64,000 bases of DNA from Gadus chalcogrammus (lineage: Eukaryota; Chordata; Actinopteri; Gadiformes; Gadidae): positions 5,114,383-5,178,382 of the forward strand of contig NC_079412.1 of NCBI RefSeq assembly GCF_026213295.1. Direction: 5' to 3'. The translations under genes were made by a program, and so were the position numbers. The notes under the pieces were generated by a model that was given only the letters and a program-made list of their open reading frames with translations, made no database searches and was not told the DNA's origin. Positions 56,555-64,000 of this stretch are shown here, piece by piece (the first letter of the stretch is position 1; each line of letters begins with the position of its first letter).

Positions 56555-56800
56555 GGGGCGGTAGTAGATCAGGAGGAAGAGCGGGTTGAATTTTAACCGG
56601 AACGTTGATGGTTCGATCCCCGGTTCCACCTAGCTGACTGTCGAGAAGTCTCTGAGCAAGACGCGACGCCTCCCCCTAATTGCTGCCGAAAAGCTGCCTG
56701 TCACCCTGCGTGGTTGACTCCGCCGTCGTTGTGAATTTGTGCATGAATCCTTTAAAATCGCTTTGGATTAAAGCTTCATCAAAATTCCCTCAATGTAAAT
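56555..56800 (+). mobile_element. tRNA-derived SINE with LINE-like tail
   Basis: GGGGCGGTAGTAGATCAGG at the start, then GTTGATGGTTCGATCCCCGG, which fits a Pol III B box (GGTTCGATCCC). The tail has TGAGCAAGACGCGACGCCTC and GCTTTGGATTAAAGC, the common fish SINE/L2-type 3' sequence. It lies about 270 bases upstream of the ppm1j start. Confidence 0.8.
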
Positions 56801-59600
56801 GAAACGTCCAATAAATAATGAAATTGATAAGCCCAGATCTTTATAAAACATGGTGGTCACAGTGCACAGAACAGTCTATAAAATGCTTTAAACAAGTCCA
56901 CCTCTGACTCACAGCAAAACGCACTGGGTTCGTTGGATCGTCCCGGTGGTTAACCCTAAATAACCCTAACCCATTTCTCAGCACACCAGAGAATGCTGTG
57001 CGAACATGAATTGACACATTGCAACGAAAGTCCTTTTTTTTTACTCAGATATTTCCTCCCATAATGAGCACTGTTAGAATATCCTGCAGTTTTAGACATG
57101 AAGGTTGTATTGCTGCAGGATAATATTTTGGAGACTTCCAATGTAGGGCTACCTAAGCGGTTACAATGTCCAAATCAAACATTACTGTCTGTATGCATTA
57201 GAGATGCATACAATATCATGGGCATCATCGCATTTTAATTGGATGTATTTGGTTTCTGCTTTGAAAATTAAATTCTAGAGGTGCCTCAACGTAAACATTG
57301 TGTTGCAGAATCATTGTTCAATTTTTATTTTTATTTAGCAGATTGTTGAGCATATTGAAACAGGAAAAGGTTGCTATCTTTTTGGAATTGTGTTGTTAGA
57401 AATTGTATTCTTATAATCATCCTTTTTCATCATCAGTACAAGCTACACCTGCTATAGCCAATTGGTGTGTCAGGGCCATAATGACCCTGACACGCTTTTC
57501 GACTGCCGATCGCTCGCAGAAATGGCAGTCGGTCCGATTTGGTCATGGCCGATTCAACATGTGCATTTGGCGGACAGACTAGGTCACCGAGCTCCCCAGA
57601 CTCTCAAACAACCGATAAACTGTCTGGTGTGCCAGGGCCTGACACAAACAGAGAGTAACACTGCCATCTAGCGGGTAAAGACTTGATACCTCATGTGAGT
57701 CACTGGGCCTTGGCCAAGTTGCGTTATCGCGGCCCGGGCTTATTTATTTAAAGTTTTTGCCACAGAATTGTTATTTATTTGAACCATTGAACCAAATGAT
57801 TCAATGTGTTCATTTGTGTTCCTTACCCTTTTCCCCAGAGATCAAGCACAGGGGCCTGACCTTCAGGGAGACAAGACAGAAGACAGCGACCAACTGAATA
57901 CCGCCTGACTCCTGAGTAGCCAAGTGTCAGGCAATGAGGTTCCTTGATTTATATTTTGTATTGAGTTATTTTGTCTAAAAATACAGTTTATAGTTTTGAC
58001 ATAAGGTAGCAATTAGGATACAAAATAAAAAGTGTGTTGTTTCTAGACTAGAGCCATTTCTGTTCTGGACAAATGGCTCCTGAGAGGACGAATATTTTAT
58101 TGTAGCAACATGGTGGGCCCGCTCCTTATGCAAGGGCTCATTCTAAGGCACCAACACAACCATTCTTACTTTCATGGGATTCATAAAAACATACTTCTCC
58201 TCTTTACCAAAGGATCTACCATCCAGAACAAGAGAAACAGAACTCAGGCCTGTCCTGTCCCCTGTTAACCACGCTAAAGGGAGAAAACAACTACGGTACA
58301 ATTCTGAATTATTTCTAACTGTATTTGGTGAAATGGTATTAAAATTGCATGAGTAAACCAAATACTTGTCGTTAAGATTCAGTAACAAACAATTCACAAA
58401 ATTAAACAGGTTATCGTGTGTTTTTTTTTATAATTTGACAAAAGCTAAGACACTTACTTCAAAGATGACATACTGAGCTTCTTAAAAACTATGAATAATA
58501 ACTATGATAGAATAGTTTTATAATTCGCTGTGTGTGTGTGCCTCTGTGTGTGCCTCCGTCCTGGGCCCTCATGCTCTGCCCTCATGCTGGCCTAGATCCT
58601 GGGCTTCAGGCTCACAGGTCCGCCTTTGGGGGGACTTCCGTGTCGATCTTGTTTTGTTTAAGCTTTGCCTACATTAAACACCAAAGTGTGAGTAGCCTCG
58701 CCTTAACACAGTTTTCCCTTACCTGAAGCAGGATCTCAGAGCCCTCAAGGGGCCAGAGGAACAGCCAGCTCTGCTGGGGTTGTGTTTGGTGTTATCCACC
58801 AAGGTAGTAGGGCATCACTGTGGGAGTCAAGGGCAAGGGCAACAGGGGTCTTGGAAACAGATGTGTGGGAGAAATAGACGTCCTTGAACACACACTCTTC
58901 AAGGCAGACTTCAAAAAGGTCCACATGGGGCAAAGAATCTATGCCTCTGTACAGGTGAGGGACTGCGTGCGGTATGGAAGAACGTCCATGAATTGATCGT
59001 GAGCTGCGGACTTGACAGACTCTGTGGTGGTTCCAAGTCAATACAACCTCATTAGCTTCTTCATAGGAGACAAATCATATTCAGTTAGAGTTTTTACAAA
59101 TATTGAGCATTGGTGGTGACTGCCTTAGTCAAGTTGTCCCAAGCCATGGGTTGTTTAATGTCTGGGATTTCACTTCTGAACACAGCGCCTTAGACCGATC
59201 GGCCATCCTGACGGGATTTCACGTCTTGTCGTAGTATGATGGCTGTTGGCACAATATTATTAATACAAAATGCTAAATGTAATTTGCTTAAGTAGAACTA
59301 ATATTATATTTAGTGGTATATCTCTGGCTGCTTGGTGGTGAAGGTGAAGGCACCAATGTAGCAAGCAGCACGGGAATAAGGACTTGGAGCCCAGCTTCAG
59401 CAGTTTGCAACTCTTGTGCCCCTTACACTGCACAATCCCAGAGAGTCGCCATTATTTACGCAAACCCACACAGCACAACCGACTCCATCTAACCCACCAC
59501 CATGAGCATCCCAGTGACAGTGGCAATGTTTGCCTTCAGCTGGCTTCTCCTCGATCCTCTTACACCCTGCTCCTCCCTGTTCTGCCTGCCCGGGAACCTC
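56801..59600. other. Intergenic sequence
   Basis: No supported gene. At 57440-57665 a block starts GGTGTGTCAGGGCCATAATG and ends GCCAGGGCCTGACACA, suggesting a small DNA element with GTCAGGGCC ends, but no target duplication is clear. A frame at 58745-59041 on the minus strand resembles nothing I can name. Confidence 0.4.
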
Positions 59601-59619
59601 TTTTGGGGGCTGCAGTGTT

Positions 59620-59872
59620 AACGACCTGTTACAGGGGCCTGCAGTATAAGTCCACCTGTTACAGGGGGCTGCAGTGTTTAGTCCACCTGTTACAGGGGGC
59701 TGCAGTGTTTAGTCCACCTGTTACAGGGGGCTGCAGTGTTTAGTGCACCTGTTACAGGGGGCTGCAGTGTTTAGTCCACCTGTTACAGGGGGCTGCAGTG
59801 TTTAGTGCACCTGTTACAGGGGGCTGCAGTGTCCACCTGTTACAGGGGGCTGCAGTGTTTAGTGCACCTTAC
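59620..59872. repeat. About 31-base minisatellite
   Basis: CACCTGTTACAGGGGGCTGC followed by AGTGTTTAGTC or AGTGTTTAGTG is repeated about eight times, with one shortened unit. Confidence 0.93.
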
Positions 59873-60128
59873 ATCCACCCAGAGGACTCCTTCAGTCCCA
59901 CATTGCTGTGGATTTGTGTCTGGCCTTCCACCATCAGATGGTAACTTCACTGTCCCAACTGTTATTTTTAGATCAACAAAAAAAATTGTTTCACCATCCA
60001 ATGATTGTAGCAATATTCAAACTACTTCTCTGGTCACAAATCCATTTTTGTTGCATCCATCTGTATCCATGACACTGACCAGATCGCAGCCACGAAGTCT
60101 TTCCACGCCACAGGTGCTTCTTTATTAA

Positions 60129-60914
60129 AGGTCCCATGGCAGGCTATACTTAATGGATGCTTATAGGTGTTAGTGGGCCCTTAATACAGTATTTGAAGAC
60201 GTTCAAGAAATTCAGCCACTACAAGCTAGTCCCACAATGAGCTTTCCACAAACGTGCCATTTTTTGAGCAGGGTCAAGCTGGAGGGTGGGGGTGTGGCCC
60301 TGAGCAGCTTTCGGCCACAGTACCATGCGCTAGTGTTTACAGTGGATGTATCACAATTGCTCGGATTCATAATATCATCCGGAGGCGCACGCAGCTTTTG
60401 GCTGTGTTTTGTAATATGTAAGAGCCATATATGTTCTGTATCTCAATATTATGATATTACACATAGATATCTATATCATATAATATATAATATCATGGCC
60501 AAAAGCTGTGTGCGCCTCCAGACGATATCATGAATCTCAAACGACTGCGTCGGGTTCTCCGACGTCTTTGGTTCTTCAACTTCCACATCAATCTGAAGTA
60601 GACTGTACCACGACATGGAGGACAAAGGGATTGTTGCCCGCGATTGTTGACCGCGATTGTTTCCCGCCGGAGCTCGCTGCCCGGTACTGAGGCACCACTG
60701 ACTCGGAAGCGGGAAGCGGGAAGCCGGCAGCACCGGCACCACCAACGCCCTGCGGTGGTGGTGCCTGAGCTTTGTTTTTTAAAAGGCAGAGCACGATAGC
60801 TAGTACTTTACACCTAACGCCATTTCTAGCTACTGGGGGACCATAGGCAGGCCAGGGGAACTCATATTGATGTGAGAAAACCTCATTAAGTGAGATGTTC
60901 ATGCCATGGGACCT
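60129..60914. mobile_element. TTAA-flanked MITE with AGGTCCCATGGCA ends
   Basis: TTAA stands at 60125-60128 and 60915-60918; the ends are exact inverses over AGGTCCCATGGCA. An inner inverted repeat pairs about 60365-60404 (GGAGGCGCACGCAGCTTTTG) with about 60495-60537 (CAAAAGCTGTGTGCGCCTCC). Non-coding. The AGG(T/C)CC ends and TTAA resemble the element at 26987-28498. Confidence 0.8.
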
Positions 60915-60918
60915 TTAA

Positions 60919-61578
60919 ATTCAAGTTGTTACTTCATCTGTTGTAAAGTATTTCATCTGTTGTAGAGCAACGTTTAAAGTTATCCTCAATATACTCTCCA
61001 TCCATTTGCGTGTCAACCTGAATAGGAGAACTCGCGTCTCATAATTTCGACTTTTTATCTTAAACTTTATCTCAATGTGTAATTTCGAATATTTAGCTCA
61101 TAATTATGACTAACCATGGGGATATCTTTTTCTTTACTGGCCCTTCCATAAAAATGTGTATTTGTGTATCATAAAATATTAGTGTGGATGCTGTCATGCT
61201 TGGAAGTTGTCTTCCATTAGATGGAGCCAAATTCTCAGACGTACACACGAAGAATAAATAAAGAGGAGAAAAACTAGGGAATATATATATATATATATAT
61301 ATTCATGGTCAGTGTGGTTCACAGTCCAGACTGCTGACTGTTGTTCCCTTGAGACAGCAGTACACGATAAGCAACTCCTCCATTCTTCACAGCGAAGGAT
61401 GAATTTTTTTAACTTATTTTCTCTCCCCAGATAAAGTACTCCCAGCACCCAGCAGGAGTTGATCAACGATGTAATCTATGGACTGATGAACGACCCACTA
61501 GTTGTTTGTCAGCTGGGACTGCAAGGGGCATAGAGTTGTAGACCCCAAGACTACCAATATTTGAATTGTTTTGAGTGT
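60919..61578. other. Intergenic sequence
   Basis: No gene; a short AT run at about 61283-61302. Confidence 0.5.
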
Positions 61579-61705
<127 letters not shown>

Positions 61706-61825
61706 GCCTCTGTTAGTAAAGTACATTGTTAGTCAGTAAATCCTGGATACGGAATATATAATGTAATAAGATGAATAAGAAGACAAATTAGATGCATATC
61801 TTCTTAATCATCTCTATACAATGAT

Positions 61826-62276
61826 GGGTTACACTTTATTCAAAGGTATCTACATAAGAGTGAAATGTCACTGTCATAACTATGACATGACTCTGTCATG
61901 AACACATGACACTGTCATTAAGTGTCATTCGGTTTTGTTATGAGTTTATTCATTGTTTGGGTTGTCTTGGTCATGACAAGTTGACATTACATTTGTTTGG
62001 GATCTCTTTAGATTGAAAACTTTACAGTAACCAGGATGGCATGAGCAGAGGATGTCTCTGTCATGACAACTTGATATAAACAGAAAATGCACCTCTTTTT
62101 GTATTCATGAAATGTTGACTTAATGATTATTAAATTTGATGTGCAAGGTTACAGACCAATTCTAGCACTTGGTCAGATAGATGCAGCCCTCAAGTAAAGT
62201 GGTACCATTTTGATTTGCCATTAAGATATCATGAAGGATAGACGTGCTGTCATGACACCATTATGACAGTGTAACA
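61826..62276. mobile_element. Dispersed repeat with GTTACACTTTATT and TGTCATGACA motifs
   Basis: The left part GGTTACACTTTATTCAAAGG is followed by repeated TGTCATAACTATGACATGAC-type motifs; the right part is CATTATGACAGTGTAACA. GTTACAC / GTGTAAC form short inverted ends. This looks like a common fish DNA repeat that I recognise only by appearance. Confidence 0.55.
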
Positions 62277-62444
62277 AATAAATTAGTCTGCTCTGTGTAG
62301 AAGAAGGACTGGACCACAATGGAGGATAGCTGTTCACATTTATTTAGATCTGCATGAGCCAAAAGAAAAGGGTCACTGAGCATCTAGTATCCTATTCACG
62401 GGTCAGCATTCCCCTCCTCAGTTAGGTTAGCACAGACCGCTAAT

Positions 62445-64000
62445 ATGGGAGAGTGGGGTAAGTAGTGCCAATTTTTACTTAAAGTGCCCTTAAATTAAGG
62501 GGATAACAGTAATGCCTCCAACTAAGATATCTACATATAGTTTAGGATGTTGTGCATCCCTGGAAACAATTACTTTGGATCTTAAACAAACTGTTTGAGA
62601 AATACAGCTTTAGAAAGAAAAGTGGTTTTGTGGCACAACTTACCCCTGGTATGGGGTAAGTTGTGCCATTAGAGAGAATACGCTGGGGTAAATTGTGCCA
62701 TTGAAAATTGAAGTAAAACAGATCATTTTAATCTCACAAATGATAATGCTATGTAAAAGCAAGACAAATTCAATACAAATGACTTGTTTAACTTTTATTT
62801 AAAGTTTAAACAACATCAAAGGCCACTTTTCTATAACAAGGCCTATTCCGTCACATGAACACCTAATTGAGTCTGACACTTCACAGATCCAGCCTGCTAG
62901 GCTTACAACTTAACATCCTACTTGTCAATGCAGCAGGGAAATATGAACCTTTCTGGCTGGTGGTCCAGTCAGAAAGGTGCTCCTTTCTGGCTGGACCACC
63001 AAGTTTTGCGGTGTGGGTGGTTTACATAAAGATAGTTTACGACATCAAAGGCCAATTTGTTTAAACAAGGCCTAGCGCCACATGAATACATAGGCTACTC
63101 AGAACATAAAACAAAATCAGCACCTGATCATCTGCATTTGAATCCCTTCCCAGATTCGGCCTACTACTGAACATCCCACGTGTCAATGCTGCAGGGGAAT
63201 GTAAATATATGCTCCCTTCTTGCTGTACCACCAAGTTTTTGTGTTGTTGGTAGTTTCTTGAGCACATCACCTCTAGGGATGTGCTCCTCATCATTCTCTC
63301 AAAATGTGAAGATGGGCTTTCCATCAACAGATCTCTTACAACTTTGCTTCAGAAACTTTGCACTAATCCAACAAAGTTATAGGATTTGGATTTTCTACCT
63401 GCAAACTTCACAATGACAAAGTCATCAGCAGACAGATCATTGTCACCATCATCTTTGTCACTCTGGACATCTGAACTCTCATAATCAGTGGCATCACTAA
63501 GTGGAATCGGAAAGTCACTCTCTTCTGAGCTACTGGAGAGCACTTTCTTTTTGGGTTGGGTTTGTTTTGACCCTTTCAGGCCCCCCTACTTATTTCCACT
63601 CCTTTTCTTCTTTTCAGCCTGTTTCATTTCTCTGCTGTGCGTCTTCTCTAGGCCATCTTCTGCCTCATCATTGGTGGTGGAGTTTTCTTCTGAGCTACTG
63701 TACACAGTCGTTTTCTTCTTGGTTTTGTTTTGATTTGCAGCTTTCATAGCCCTTTTCTTCTCTCTTTCATTCTTTTTCTTTTCCAGTTCAGCCTTTTTAT
63801 CTTCTTTTTCTTTGTGAGCCTTCTCCAACTCCATCTTCTCAGGTGTGTCGGTCATGATTCTAGTTTTCACTTTCTTTCTTTTTTTACAATTCTGTTCTTT
63901 CTCTCTGTGGCTTTTGGCAAGGGAAGAATGACTTCTGGAGACACATAGCCCAAGTGAGCAGATTCATCACTTGATAAGATTTTGTGGTCAGATGGAGGGT
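62445..64000 (-). mobile_element. Pogo-like DNA transposon, one end (runs past the window)
   Basis: The left end has GGGAGAGTGGGGTAAGTAGT and further GGGGTAAGTTGTGCCATTAG motifs, the subterminal signature of pogo/Tigger-like elements in fish. Reading inward on the minus strand are fragments of the transposase C-terminal tail. Two tandem diverged copies of a block of roughly 200 bases (about 62850-63050 and 63060-63250) share CACATGAA, CATCC(T/C)AC-TGTCAATGC and CACCAAGTTTT. Confidence 0.6.
63349..63870 (-). pseudogene. Pogo-like transposase C-terminal tail, broken
   Basis: From 63870 the frame reads a lysine/glutamate-rich coiled coil (EKEDKKAELEKKKNEREKKR) ending at a stop at 63586. A second frame (63543-63349) continues with an acidic serine-rich part (LSSSSEESDFPIPLSDATDY) and DDFVIVKFAGRKSKSY. 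Both resemble the tail that follows the DDE domain in fish pogo-like transposases. A frame change and stop separate them. Confidence 0.5.

Noticed and set aside
56600..56640. A genuine tRNA gene from the GGTTCGATCCC box
   Set aside because: No cloverleaf can be drawn, and the SINE tail follows; it is a SINE.
58745..59041. 98-codon minus-strand frame upstream of ppm1j
   Set aside because: Protein-like in composition but I could not match it to a family; may be a transposon relic, so not called.

Overview
The window is a stretch of vertebrate nuclear DNA, almost certainly from a teleost fish. All four protein-coding genes that can be reconstructed have GT-AG introns with consistent phases (one intron is GC-AG). 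The space between exons is filled with DNA transposons typical of fish (hAT, PIF/Harbinger, piggyBac, pogo), a tRNA-derived SINE, a Rex/RTE-like LINE tail, minisatellites and very long CA, CT and AT microsatellites. The microsatellite density would suit a gadiform genome, but that is only an impression. No bacterial, phage or CRISPR content was seen.

Layout. (1) 1-1646: a deleted piggyBac element. (2) 1779-12595, minus strand: the first seven coding exons of ncoa5, including an N-terminal RRM; the 3' part of the gene lies before base 1. Its introns hold nested hAT and Harbinger elements and a minisatellite that repeats a splice acceptor. (3) 13.6-16.3 kb: repeats and a minisatellite. (4) 16974-19590, minus strand: a complete three-exon THAP-domain gene with a P-element-transposase-like segment. 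(5) 20404-25322, plus strand: complete capza1 in ten exons, head to head with the THAP gene across 0.8 kb. (6) 26.8-29.6 kb: a hAT element with two other transposons nested in it, then a LINE tail. (7) 33108-36394, minus strand: complete rhoc coding region in four exons. (8) 42668-56282, minus strand: complete ppm1j-type PP2C phosphatase in ten exons. (9) 56.5-64 kb: no gene found; a SINE, MITEs, a minisatellite, a long GT tract and one end of a pogo-like transposon.

The order capza1 - rhoc - ppm1j matches the human 1p13 order CAPZA1 - (MOV10) - RHOC - PPM1J, which supports these names; no mov10 exon was seen between capza1 and rhoc. The genes do not form a pathway: actin capping protein and Rho GTPase both act on actin, while the phosphatase, the nuclear coactivator and the THAP protein are separate functions.

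No wholly new system could be shown. The most interesting signals are eight tandem copies of an AG|GTGAG juxtaposed splice motif ending at the real acceptor of an ncoa5 exon, an in-frame Asp-Pro-Arg-Gly coding minisatellite in ncoa5, the THAP/P-element-like gene, and a MITE terminus 34 bases from the capza1 start codon. Exon boundaries were worked out by hand from splice signals, reading phase and recalled family sequence; no alignment was run.
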